From Erysipelotrichaceae bacterium (lineage in GTDB: Bacteria; Bacillota_I; Bacilli_A; Erysipelotrichales; Erysipelotrichaceae): a stretch of DNA of 64,000 bases. The translations under genes were made by a program, and so were the position numbers. This document shows positions 7,621 through 16,151 of this stretch, piece after piece; within the stretch, counting starts at the first letter, position 1; every line of letters starts with the position of its first letter. The stretch is from NCBI GenBank assembly GCA_024684175.1, contig JAIKXJ010000054.1, positions 1-64,000 of the forward strand, given 5' to 3'. Under the pieces are notes generated by a model. That model was given only the letters and a program-made list of their open reading frames with translations. It had not been told where the DNA came from and did not search any database.

Positions 7621-9385
7621 CGAGTATGTGATCGAACAGTGCCGTCAAGGTATCTTCGTCAAAGGAAGTCCCCAGGTAATATGACCATCCTTTGCCATAG
7701 CGATGTTCAACGGCTGCCGCATAAGCGCCGTAGGGATTGTCCTTCCATGATACCAGCATATCTCCGCCTGTGAGCTTGAGCAGCTCTTCGAAGACACTGC
7801 CGCGGCCCTCTTTTCCCCGATATTCGCAAGGAGCGCTCTGCCCCTGCAGGAGGGATTCGTGTTCTTCGATCACGCAGCCGCACAGATCGTCAAGATCCAC
7901 CGGCATCCGCTTGCCGAAGATCAGATTGTTGTCGGTATCTTTCCAGGCGCTGCGCGGCGTCAGGATGACGATGCCGCCGTTTGCTGCATAGTCCTTGAGT
8001 CTCTTTTTAAAAGCGTCGGACATGATGATCATGTAAGGAAGGACGGCGATCTTGTATCCGGAAAGATCACGGGAGGAATCGACGATGTCACAGACCGTCC
8101 CGCGCTTATAAAACTGCGTATAGAACTTGATGCATTCCTTCTCGTAAGAGAAGACATCCGACTGTCTCTGAATGGACATCGAAGATTTGGAATCATAATC
8201 GTAAACGATGCATACTTCACCCTTCGGTTCGACGACCGGTTTCAGCTTTGCCTTCTTGAAGAAGTCCATCGTCTCGAAATATTTGCGCCGCTTCTGATTG
8301 TCGGCGTCCAGGATCCCGAAACAGAACTGCTCGGCACCCTTGGTAAAACCGCGGTAACGGAAGAAGATCAGACTTTCCACGCCCTGATCAAGAGACGATA
8401 AAGCCCAATTCTCCGCTTCGCCGGGTTTCGGCGCATAACCGATATCGTTGTGTCCCTGCTGGCCCATGATGGACTCGGTGACCCAAAACTTTTCACCTTT
8501 GAATCCCCGGGCAAAATCCACGCTGAAAGCCAGTTCCGCTTCGCTTAACGGTGCTTTCTGACCGCCCCAGACCGGGTAGTTGTTGTAGGAGACGAAGTCC
8601 AGAGCCTCTGCCGCATGGAACGGCGAGAAGGATTTGTTGATGATGCCGCCTTCAAAGTCGTGCGTGACCGGATGTTTCTGATCAAAGCGTTTCACCGCAT
8701 CGACCAATGCTTTGATGTAATCGGCAGCGACCTGATCGCGGAACCTGGCATATTCCAGACGCAGAGACGGATTGTGCGGTGTGAAGCCGGGACGGGGAAG
8801 CGGGATCTGTTTGAAATCACCGTAGGTCTGACTCCAGAAAGCCGTGCCCCAGCGCCGGTTGAGTTCATCGATGTCTTTATACTTTTCTCTCAGATAAGAA
8901 ACGAATCTTTTTTCACAGTTTTTGCAGAAACAGACATCGGATCCTTCATGGCCAATCTCATTGTCGACCTGCCAGGCGACGATGGTCTCGCAATCCTTAT
9001 AATGCTCCGCCAGTTTTTCCGCCAGGCTGACCGCTTTCCTGATATACAGTTCGTTGCCGTAACAGCAGCCTCTTCTTGCCCCGTAAGGCTGTGCGTAGCC
9101 TTTTTCATCGACATTCATGACTTCGGGATAACGTTCGTAAAGCCATGAGGGCATCGTTGCGGTCGGCACGCACATCATGACCTTGAGCCTGTGCTTTTCA
9201 GCCTTGGCGATGACCTCATCAAAGAAGGAGAAGTCATATTCTCCTTCTGTTGGTTCAAATCTGTCCCAGGCGAAATCACCGATGCGGATCAGGTTCGCGC
9301 CAAGAGAAACGATGTCGCTCAGATCCTGATCGACAAGTTCCATTCCCCACTGTTCAGGATAGTAATCGACACCTAAATATCTCAT
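7607..9385 (-). CDS. GH42 beta-galactosidase-like glycosidase
   Basis: 592 residues. It starts directly with the GH42 TIM barrel (YLGVDYYPEQW), without a signal peptide, so it is cytoplasmic. The acid/base is E143 in WQVDNEIG and the nucleophile E304 in WVTESIMGQ. The cysteines of CFCKNC (152-157) together with C107/C108 fit the GH42 zinc cluster. A trimerisation domain (about 385-590) follows. The protein is shorter than the usual 650-700 residues; the C-terminal beta domain appears reduced. It overlaps the upstream hydrolase gene by 4 nt and sits behind an MFS transporter, suggesting uptake and hydrolysis of a beta-galactoside or similar glycoside. The precise sugar is unknown. Confidence 0.88.
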   Translation of the reverse strand: MRYLGVDYYPEQWGMELVDQDLSDIVSLGANLIRIGDFAWDRFEPTEGEYDFSFFDEVIAKAEKHRLKVMMCVPTATMPSWLYERYPEVMNVDEKGYAQPYGARRGCCYGNELYIRKAVSLAEKLAEHYKDCETIVAWQVDNEIGHEGSDVCFCKNCEKRFVSYLREKYKDIDELNRRWGTAFWSQTYGDFKQIPLPRPGFTPHNPSLRLEYARFRDQVAADYIKALVDAVKRFDQKHPVTHDFEGGIINKSFSPFHAAEALDFVSYNNYPVWGGQKAPLSEAELAFSVDFARGFKGEKFWVTESIMGQQGHNDIGYAPKPGEAENWALSSLDQGVESLIFFRYRGFTKGAEQFCFGILDADNQKRRKYFETMDFFKKAKLKPVVEPKGEVCIVYDYDSKSSMSIQRQSDVFSYEKECIKFYTQFYKRGTVCDIVDSSRDLSGYKIAVLPYMIIMSDAFKKRLKDYAANGGIVILTPRSAWKDTDNNLIFGKRMPVDLDDLCGCVIEEHESLLQGQSAPCEYRGKEGRGSVFEELLKLTGGDMLVSWKDNPYGAYAAAVEHRYGKGWSYYLGTSFDEDTLTALFDHILEKLG

Positions 9386-10341
9386 TTGAATCCTCCGTCC
9401 ATCAGACGGTTGACGGCTTCTTCATATTCTTCGGTCGCCATCATATAAGCTGCCGCATGGCCGCAGCCTTCGATGATATGAAGTTCCTTCGGCGAGACAC
9501 AGGCTGCATACATCTTTTGCGACATGATACACGGCACAAAATGATCCTCCTTGCCGTGGATGAACAAGATCGGAACATCGGTATGAGCGACGCAGTCTTC
9601 CCCCATCGATGTGTTGAAACTGACGCCGGTGATGATCATCGACCAGAACCAAGCCAGATAGCCGAAAGGAAAATACGGCAGATGATAGACATCCTTGATC
9701 AGATATTTGGATATATTGATGATCGAATCGAAACCGCAGTCATCGATGATGCCCGCGACATTCTTCAATTTCGAATTTGCGCAATGGATGACGGTCGCTC
9801 CGCCCATGGAGACGCCGTGCAGGTAGATCTTCGGCTCATCATACATCTCGTTGATCAGATCGACCCATTTGGCAACATCCCTTTTATCATGCTCGGAGAA
9901 ACCCAGATACTTGCCTTCCGACTTGCCGTGTGCGCGGTCGTTGAGCAAAAGCACCGTTGAACCCCGTTTCAGATAGATATTGACACGGTCCGCAAAGTCT
10001 TCCTGCATCGAAGATTTATAGCCGTGGACACAGATCACTACTTCCTTGGGATCGCCTTCGATCAGATAGCCGTAGAGCCTCAGATCGTCGAACGAAAGGA
10101 TCGAAAGCTCCTTGAATTTCAGCTGATCGAACTTTTCAATGAGCGGTGCTCTAAAAGCATAGTAACGCCTGGCGGTCGGACGCATCAGGTCGGTCGGTGC
10201 ATCGATCGATTCGGGATCCAGTGCGGAAGTCGTGTCACCTTTGTTCTGGTCATTGTAAAGAAAGACCGAATTGAAGATATAGAATCCCGCCGCCAGTCCC
10301 AGCAGCAGCAGGATGACAAGTACCAATAAGACCCAGAACAT
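9382..10341 (-). CDS. Membrane-anchored alpha/beta hydrolase
   Basis: 319 residues with one N-terminal membrane helix (2-24). The hydrolase core has the oxyanion region CVHGYKSS, GVSMGG with catalytic S178, GKEDHFVP with the likely Asp, and GCGHAAAY with the likely His. It resembles the B. subtilis YqkD/BAAT-like branch of uncharacterised esterases. It lies one base after the MFS gene and overlaps the GH42 gene by 4 nt, so all three form one operon. It could remove acyl groups from the imported glycoside (inference). Confidence 0.75.
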   Translation of the reverse strand: MFWVLLVLVILLLLGLAAGFYIFNSVFLYNDQNKGDTTSALDPESIDAPTDLMRPTARRYYAFRAPLIEKFDQLKFKELSILSFDDLRLYGYLIEGDPKEVVICVHGYKSSMQEDFADRVNIYLKRGSTVLLLNDRAHGKSEGKYLGFSEHDKRDVAKWVDLINEMYDEPKIYLHGVSMGGATVIHCANSKLKNVAGIIDDCGFDSIINISKYLIKDVYHLPYFPFGYLAWFWSMIITGVSFNTSMGEDCVAHTDVPILFIHGKEDHFVPCIMSQKMYAACVSPKELHIIEGCGHAAAYMMATEEYEEAVNRLMDGGFK

Positions 10342-10342
10342 C

Positions 10343-11749
10343 TTAATCTACCTGGACATTTTCCAGATCGACACCTTTGGTCTCTTTGACACGCAGCATC
10401 ATGACGAGGAGGGCGATCGCCATCAAAGGAAGATACGCGACCGTCAGGACGACCGGAAGATTCGTGGAACCGGCGATCATCGTGACGACATTGTTATAGA
10501 CCATATTGAAACCGACACCGAACATACCGATCAGCTGCATGGAGCCGACGACGGAAGCACGCATCTGGGTCGGAGTGGATTCGGAAGTGATGACGAAGAA
10601 GATCATATCGGAGATCGACCACAGACCGGCGATCGAAATGCCGTATGCCAGACCCATGATCCAGGGATTCAGCGGACGTAAGCAGCCGAAAGCGAAAACG
10701 CCTAAGCCCAAAGCTGCCCACAGACCTAAGATCAGTGCGGACTTCTTACGGCCGAGCGCATCGGTGATGAAACCGCCGATGATCGTGAAGATACCGTTGA
10801 TGACCGGATAGAACATCAAAACGACGTTGATCGCATCGGTCGTCATGACACCGTTGTATTTTCCCGCTTCCAGCATCGGCTGATACTTGCCGGTGTAACC
10901 GGTCGAGAACATCATCAGCAACGCCACCAGAGCGATGGCTCTTGTCTGCTTATGACCCAGGATATAACGGAAGGCATCCCAGACGGAAACAGCCTTTTCT
11001 CTTTCCTTTTCTTCGGCAGCGCGTTCTTCCTTGATCGCTTCGATCCTTTCCTCTTCGCTGCTTCTGAGATATTTCAGACGGCGTTGCGTGAAGACCGGCG
11101 TCTCGGAGACGAAATAGATCGCCGCCAGACCGATGACGAAAGCCAGGATGATCGGAATGATGAAGACATTGCGCCAGGTGCTCGGAACGGCATCGTTGAC
11201 GAAAAGCTTGACGAACAGACCTAAAGAAGAGACCGAGATCAGTGCCAGACCCTTGGTGATCGAGCAGAGCTTCGCACGGTGTTCTTTCGGTGCGCATTCC
11301 ATGATATAGATGACCTGAACATCGTTCGGCGTGAAGAACGTCAGAACGACCGTACCGATGATGTAGACGGCAACGGACTTCGAGATGATGCACAGCAACA
11401 TGCCGACGCCCATACCCAGAGTGTTGATGATCAAAAACGGTTTTCTGCCCCAGCGGTCAGCCAGAGACTTATAGAACGGCGAGATCAGATAGGACAGATA
11501 ACCCGCCATCGTAACGAAACCTAAAGTCGCCGTCGCCTTATCGTAATCCGTGGAAGGATAGACGACATTGAACAGATCGCGGATCGTCTGGACTTCGACG
11601 ACGCTCCTTACGGAAGAAGCCAGCTCATCGACGATGTAGACGATGGACAGGACGACGATCAGGATCGCAAAATAGTGCTTGTGGTTGTGAAAAGTTTCAG
11701 CCTTCTCCAGACGCTCCAGCTCACGCTTTTCTTTTTCGATTTTTGTCAT
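10343..11749 (-). CDS. MFS transporter, sugar-porter-like
   Basis: 468 residues and about 12 membrane helices, with a long charged central loop (about 245-275, rich in Glu, Arg and Lys). The first-half motif KSLADRWGRKPF and the second-half GGFITDALGRKKS are the MFS loop signatures. The ATG at 11749 was chosen (AAGGAG 12 nt upstream) because the next upstream ATG at 11785 lies inside a TATAAT box and cannot be in the mRNA. It is first in an operon with the hydrolase and GH42 genes, which suggests glycoside or sugar uptake by proton symport. Confidence 0.8.
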   Translation of the reverse strand: MTKIEKEKRELERLEKAETFHNHKHYFAILIVVLSIVYIVDELASSVRSVVEVQTIRDLFNVVYPSTDYDKATATLGFVTMAGYLSYLISPFYKSLADRWGRKPFLIINTLGMGVGMLLCIISKSVAVYIIGTVVLTFFTPNDVQVIYIMECAPKEHRAKLCSITKGLALISVSSLGLFVKLFVNDAVPSTWRNVFIIPIILAFVIGLAAIYFVSETPVFTQRRLKYLRSSEEERIEAIKEERAAEEKEREKAVSVWDAFRYILGHKQTRAIALVALLMMFSTGYTGKYQPMLEAGKYNGVMTTDAINVVLMFYPVINGIFTIIGGFITDALGRKKSALILGLWAALGLGVFAFGCLRPLNPWIMGLAYGISIAGLWSISDMIFFVITSESTPTQMRASVVGSMQLIGMFGVGFNMVYNNVVTMIAGSTNLPVVLTVAYLPLMAIALLVMMLRVKETKGVDLENVQVD

Positions 11750-11783
11750 ATGATACAAGATCTCCTTAAATGTAACCTCTTTC

Positions 11784-11789
11784 ATTATA
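11784..11789 (-). promoter_or_regulatory. -10 of the MFS-hydrolase-GH42 operon
   Basis: TATAAT on the minus strand, 34 nt before the chosen ATG. It overlaps an in-frame upstream ATG, which decides the start. No clear -35 is visible, and no cre site was seen. Confidence 0.5.
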
Positions 11790-11826
11790 TCGGATATTCT
11801 CTTTGACAGACCATCAAAAATCCAAT

Positions 11827-11848
11827 AAGAAAAGCCGTTTTCACGGCT
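11827..11848 (-). terminator. Terminator after the CAT-like gene
   Basis: AGCCGT (833-838) and ACGGCT (843-848) form a short stem with a T-rich tail on the minus strand, 2 nt after the CAT-like gene. Confidence 0.75.
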
Positions 11849-11849
11849 C

Positions 11850-12680
11850 CTATCTTGCGATCTCTTCCGGAACGGGATCGGCGACCTTACTTGTAAGCAT
11901 GTCGGGATGTTCCAGGATGTATTTCAGCAGTTTCAATGACTTGGCGAAGTAGAATCCGTCGGCGATCCTTTCATCCAATGTGATCGTCATATCCACTTTG
12001 TCTCTGCCATCTTCTTTGTACATCGTGCCGATCGTTCCCATCATCGAATTGGTCCCGAAATTGGACAGGTGATGATAACAGTTGTCGGCGCCGATCGAAC
12101 CGAGGTTGGACAGCAGGCAAGTCGTATAATTGGGATCGCCCTTGGCCAGATCCTCCGGATAGATACCGTGGTATTCCATCCGCGAAAGGATATAGAAGAA
12201 GATCTCCAGAATGAATCTGGGCAGTTTGCCGACGATCTCCATCGTTTTGTCCAGCGAACTGGGCCCGGAGCTCCTGGCCTTTTTCACATCCCCCAGGATG
12301 ATCTTAGAGACCTGATCGAGATCCATGTCCGGTGTGACTTTGAGCGTCATCAGCGTTTCCAGAGCTTCATCGGCGAACTTCTGCTTGGCAACGAACGACA
12401 AAGTGATGTCATTTCTTTGCCAGAATTTTCTTCCGGCGACGAAGACATTCATCTTGGGACGGTGATAGATCGTCTTGGCGACCGCCATACAGATACAATG
12501 GAAAAGCTTGTACTGCGTCCCGTATTCTTCGTTATGTTTCTTGATGAAATCCAGCAGTTCCGTGATGTCAAAGCTCACGTTCGTTGAAACTTCCGCTTCC
12601 GTGCGCTTTGGCATGACATAAGGAACGATCGAGTGAAACGGATCGGGATCGTTGAGTAAAACGGCGTCTTTCCTTCTCAT
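11850..12680 (-). CDS. Stand-alone acyltransferase domain related to 2-oxoacid dehydrogenase E2/CAT
   Basis: 276 residues, without lipoyl or E1/E3-binding domains. It has the E2/CAT fold pattern: SFDITELLDFIKK, a central LLSNLGSIGADNCYHHLSNF block resembling the E2 SNLG motif, and a C-terminal TLDERIADGFYFA. In E2 and CAT enzymes the last motif is HxxxDG with catalytic His; here the aligned position is Glu (DERIADG against DHRVIDG). The enzyme is therefore either inactive in the usual reaction or uses another mechanism. Its start overlaps the flavodoxin stop (ATGA). The role is unknown. Confidence 0.7.
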   Translation of the reverse strand: MRRKDAVLLNDPDPFHSIVPYVMPKRTEAEVSTNVSFDITELLDFIKKHNEEYGTQYKLFHCICMAVAKTIYHRPKMNVFVAGRKFWQRNDITLSFVAKQKFADEALETLMTLKVTPDMDLDQVSKIILGDVKKARSSGPSSLDKTMEIVGKLPRFILEIFFYILSRMEYHGIYPEDLAKGDPNYTTCLLSNLGSIGADNCYHHLSNFGTNSMMGTIGTMYKEDGRDKVDMTITLDERIADGFYFAKSLKLLKYILEHPDMLTSKVADPVPEEIAR

Positions 12681-13189
12681 AAGAGCCCGACAAAAGAACG
12701 GATGCGGCCATCGGAATCATTGACATCGACTCCGCGGATTGCCAAGCCGTCCGTGATCTCGGCACCTTTCAAAACACCTTGCATCTCCAATAAAGAAATG
12801 CCGAACGTACCCTCGTCGTTGGTACAGAACGGATAGACGGTCTTTCCGGAAAAATCATAAGTCTCCAGGAAGGTGGCGACGACCCGCGGATAGGTGCGGT
12901 ACCAGATCGGGAAACCGATGTAGATCTGATCATAGTCATCCATATTCAGACGGACACCGCCCTTCATGGCCGGATGTTCGTTGTTCTCATCTTCTCTTCT
13001 CGCTCTTCTGAGACAGTCTTCGTATTTGAAAGGATACGCTTCGTCTTCTTCGATCTTGTAAAGATCCGCGCCGGTCAAAGCAGCGATCTTTTCCGCGACG
13101 ACCTCCGTATTGCCTTTTTTCAGTTCAACGATCTCGTTGTTTTGCAGGTTCTCTCCGATATGAGAGAAATAAGCGACCAGTGTTTTCAT
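12677..13189 (-). CDS. Flavodoxin-like FMN protein
   Basis: 170 residues starting LVAYFSHIGEN, a variant of the flavodoxin phosphate loop (usually TGNT). IYIGFPIWYRTYPR (about 90-105) is the second FMN loop with aromatic residues, and TNDEGTFG the third. It is an electron carrier or a flavodoxin-family reductase in the cytoplasm. GAGGTGAT lies upstream of the ATG. It is coupled to the CAT-like gene, a pairing without an obvious pathway. Confidence 0.85.
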   Translation of the reverse strand: MKTLVAYFSHIGENLQNNEIVELKKGNTEVVAEKIAALTGADLYKIEEDEAYPFKYEDCLRRARREDENNEHPAMKGGVRLNMDDYDQIYIGFPIWYRTYPRVVATFLETYDFSGKTVYPFCTNDEGTFGISLLEMQGVLKGAEITDGLAIRGVDVNDSDGRIRSFVGLL

Positions 13190-13216
13190 AATTCATCACC
13201 TCAGTTTATAATCCCT

Positions 13217-13222
13217 ATTATA
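13217..13222 (-). promoter_or_regulatory. Possible -10 of the flavodoxin pair
   Basis: TATAAT on the minus strand in the 37-bp gap before the flavodoxin gene, about 28 nt from the ATG. The -35 falls inside the upstream gene and is poor. Confidence 0.4.
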
Positions 13223-13226
13223 CATT

Positions 13227-13994
13227 CTAATAAGGGCTGTGAGCTATGCCGTTCATCCGCACTTCCAGGTCGATCTTTTCCATGCAGACGTCAAAAGGAT
13301 CCTCATGATATTCCGTTTCCGCCAGATACTCTTTGATCGCCGAAGCGATATCGTATTTCGCCAGGATCTTCTCCCCGTCAAAACCCAGATCGAAAATGTA
13401 AGCAGGACGGTAATCCGGCATCCGGTAATACGGGACATGGACCGGGAACTTATGGGTGAACAGGACCGTGCCCGGCTTGAGCTCGATATTTTTTCTGACG
13501 TAGTCCGTGACCTTGTCATCGATCACGAAAAAGTCCCTGAAGGCAAGCTCGACCTGTTTTTCGTCTTCCGAAAGCTGCAGGTCCGTTTCGATCTTCAGAC
13601 AGGTATTGATCAGATTGCGGAATTTCAGCGAGAGATAGATATCGACTTTCTTATCCTCAAAACGCGGCTCGATGCCGATCTTTCCGATCTCAAGCTCCTC
13701 AGGCAGAGAAAGGATATCCCCCATCGATCCTTCGTTGATGACCGTATAGAGATAGTAAGCCGGAACTTCATATTCAAAGACCATCTTCTCCCGGTCGTAA
13801 TAGATACAGTCCTTGAATTCACGGCCTTCATCCTCTTTCATCTTCGTCGGATAGTCATAGGTGAACTTATCCTGATACTTTGCGATATCGTTGACCTTCT
13901 GATAGATATAGAAGATCCCGCCTGCGCAGACCAGTAAAAAGAAGACCAATATGCCTAAAATCAGTTTCCAGACGGAAAATCTTTTCTTTTTCAT
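13227..13994 (-). CDS. Unknown membrane-anchored protein
   Basis: 255 residues from the ATG at 13994 (GAGG 10 nt upstream). MKKKRFSVWK is followed by one membrane helix (about 9-31), then a 220-residue domain rich in beta strands and in Glu, Lys and Tyr, probably outside the cell. No catalytic motif is recognised. The C terminus has two Cys-poor, acidic-aromatic stretches (YYRMPDYRPAYIFDLGFDGE). It lies between the nucleoside importer terminator and the flavodoxin gene on the same strand. I do not recognise the family. Confidence 0.6.
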   Translation of the reverse strand: MKKKRFSVWKLILGILVFFLLVCAGGIFYIYQKVNDIAKYQDKFTYDYPTKMKEDEGREFKDCIYYDREKMVFEYEVPAYYLYTVINEGSMGDILSLPEELEIGKIGIEPRFEDKKVDIYLSLKFRNLINTCLKIETDLQLSEDEKQVELAFRDFFVIDDKVTDYVRKNIELKPGTVLFTHKFPVHVPYYRMPDYRPAYIFDLGFDGEKILAKYDIASAIKEYLAETEYHEDPFDVCMEKIDLEVRMNGIAHSPY

Positions 13995-14023
13995 ATATTC
14001 ATACCTCAATGGAACATACAAAG

Positions 14024-14046
14024 AAAAGCCGGATGATCCGGCTTTT
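14024..14046 (-). terminator. Terminator of the nucleoside importer operon
   Basis: A near-perfect palindrome: AAAAGCCGGAT (14024-14034) and ATCCGGCTTTT (14036-14046), with T residues at the minus-strand 3' side. It lies 22 nt after the last permease gene. Confidence 0.85.
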
Positions 14047-14068
14047 CAGAATGGATCTTACAGAAAGA

Positions 14069-15025
14069 TCAGCGCATCGACTTGTCGTAAGGCTGGCCGG
14101 ACGCCTTCGGCGCATGGTCGTGTTTCGACGTGATGGCCAGTGCGATCAAAGTGACGATGAACGGCAAGCTCTTGTAGAAGGCTGCCGGAAGTCCCAGATT
14201 GTTGAGAAGCGGGATGCCGGAATAAGCATTGGCGATCGTCTTGCAGAATGCGAAGAAGGCCGCCGCACCAAGCAGAGGGATGGAACGCCACTGACCGAAG
14301 ATCAGGACGGACATCGCCAGATAACCGTAGCCGCCGACGGTCTGCGAATAGTGTGTCGCGACCGGCAGGATGTACATCAGGCCGCCCATGCCGCCGATAA
14401 AACCGGCGATGATCAAAGCGGCATATCTATACTTCTGTACGTTGACGCCCAGGGATTCGGCAGCCTGCGGATTCTCACCGCAAGCGCACATGCGAAGGCC
14501 GAACCTTGTCCTGTTGAGAACGATCGCGGAAACGACGAAGATGGCGATACCGATGAAATTGGTGATATAGGTCCTGGTGAAAAACATTGGGCCTAAGATC
14601 GGGATATCGGCCAGGATCGGGATCCGCTCGATCAGGAAATCATTGCGGATGGAAAGATGTTCCGAACCGTTCTGCAGAACTCTGGCAAAGAAGATGCAGA
14701 AAGCCGGAGCAAACGTGTTCAAAGCCATACCGACGATCGTCTGGTCGGCATTCAGATTGACGGATGCCACCGCCAGCAAGAGCGTCAGCAAGACACCCAT
14801 GACACCGGCAAACAGCAAAGCGATCAACAGACGCAGCTGACCTGCGACGACACCGTCAAGCCACTGCAGGCAAAGCACGCCCCACATGCAGGACCAGACC
14901 ATGACGGAATCCAGACCCATGTGGATGACACCGCTTCGCTCGGAGAACATGCCGCTGGTGGAAACGACCAGGAGCGGAATGAAGAAATACATGAAATAGC
15001 GTGCGATAAAATATAACATTTCCAT
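14069..15025 (-). CDS. Nucleoside ABC importer permease (NupQ/YufQ type)
   Basis: 318 residues and about 8-9 membrane helices. The opening (YFIPLLVVSTSGMFSERSGVIHMGLDSVMV) is the conserved start of the second permease in BmpA-type purine nucleoside importers. SLGVNVQKYRYAALIIAGFIGG (in the third quarter) is the loop that contacts the ATPase. It pairs with the adjacent 374-residue permease to form the channel. It lies one base after that gene and is the last gene of the importer operon. Confidence 0.88.
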   Translation of the reverse strand: MEMLYFIARYFMYFFIPLLVVSTSGMFSERSGVIHMGLDSVMVWSCMWGVLCLQWLDGVVAGQLRLLIALLFAGVMGVLLTLLLAVASVNLNADQTIVGMALNTFAPAFCIFFARVLQNGSEHLSIRNDFLIERIPILADIPILGPMFFTRTYITNFIGIAIFVVSAIVLNRTRFGLRMCACGENPQAAESLGVNVQKYRYAALIIAGFIGGMGGLMYILPVATHYSQTVGGYGYLAMSVLIFGQWRSIPLLGAAAFFAFCKTIANAYSGIPLLNNLGLPAAFYKSLPFIVTLIALAITSKHDHAPKASGQPYDKSMR

Positions 15026-15026
15026 A

Positions 15027-16151
15027 CTATTTGAGCTCCTCTCCCGTGACCTTGTTGATCTCGGTCTTCTGTCTCATCAGCATCTTTTCCAGCATCTGTT
15101 TCAGGAACAGAGAGAATGCCGCAAAGTAGATAATGACGGAAGTGATGACGGAAACGATCTCTCTTTGGAAACCGAAAATCTGCATATAGTTGCCGCCGAC
15201 AGTTAAGAAAGCAAGGAACAGTGCACCTAAGATCGCACCTAACGGCGAGTTGTTCGCCAGACAGCAGACAGCGATGCCGTTGAAGCCCTCGGCTGCCAGC
15301 TGTTCCTTCATCGTGATGTAGGTTCCCGATGCGGAAAGGTGAGTCAGACCGCCGCCCAGACCGCAAAGGGCACCGGACAGCAAGATCGAGATCATGATGT
15401 TCTGTTTGGACCTGATACCGGCATAACGGGAAGCTTCCGCGTTCTTGCCGCAGGCTTTGAGTTCATAACCAAGCTGCGTCTTCTCCAGGATGACCCAGGC
15501 GATGATAGCGATCAGGATCGCGATCAGGATGCCGATATCAGCCGTCTTGTTCTGCGTGATAGCCGGCATGAATGCCTGCGGAAGTTTGCACTGTGCCGGG
15601 ATGGCTCTTGTCTGGCCTTTCATCGCATCGTAGCAGTATTCGTTGATCCAGTGCATCATGTAATACATCTCGATGTAGTTGAACATGATGGTACCGATGA
15701 CGACGTTGACGTTGAAATACGCTTTTAAGATGCCGGGGATCAAGGCCCAGGCAGCACCGGCCAAGGTCGCAACGATCAAAGGAACGATCCAGGTCAGCGG
15801 TGCCGGCAAGTCCTTGGAGAAATATAAGGATGTCAGGATCGCTGCCAGAGCACCGACCGAATACTGGCCGGGACCGCCGATATTGAAGATACCGGCCTGG
15901 AAAGCGACGCACATCGCAACGCCGGTACAAAGGATCGGCGTCGCAAAATAGAACAATGTACCTAAATTCTTAAGACCGCCCAGCTGGAAACCGCCGGTGA
16001 TCAGTGTCGTGAATGCCGAGAAGCCTTTGGAAGGATTGGTCAGCATCAGAACGACGAACGCAATGACCAGACCGCCGACGATCGCGACCAGGGAAGACAG
16101 AAGAGAAGTATGAGATGAGATATCGAATCTCTTTTTCGCTTTCACAGTCAT
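15027..16151 (-). CDS. Nucleoside ABC importer permease (NupP/YufP type)
   Basis: 374 residues and about 9 helices. It contains the family blocks PILCTGVAMCVAFQAGIFNIGG and GPGQYSVGALAA near residues 70-100, and YAGIRSKQNIMISILLSGALCG, the cytoplasmic ATPase-contact loop. It overlaps the upstream ATPase gene by 4 nt. Together with the other permease it moves nucleosides delivered by the Bmp lipoprotein. Confidence 0.88.
   Translation of the reverse strand: MTVKAKKRFDISSHTSLLSSLVAIVGGLVIAFVVLMLTNPSKGFSAFTTLITGGFQLGGLKNLGTLFYFATPILCTGVAMCVAFQAGIFNIGGPGQYSVGALAAILTSLYFSKDLPAPLTWIVPLIVATLAGAAWALIPGILKAYFNVNVVIGTIMFNYIEMYYMMHWINEYCYDAMKGQTRAIPAQCKLPQAFMPAITQNKTADIGILIAILIAIIAWVILEKTQLGYELKACGKNAEASRYAGIRSKQNIMISILLSGALCGLGGGLTHLSASGTYITMKEQLAAEGFNGIAVCCLANNSPLGAILGALFLAFLTVGGNYMQIFGFQREIVSVITSVIIYFAAFSLFLKQMLEKMLMRQKTEINKVTGEELK

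Noticed and set aside
11750..11785. Upstream ATG for the MFS transporter gene
   Set aside because: The ATG overlaps the TATAAT box, so it cannot be in the mRNA; the ATG at 11749 has AAGGAG.
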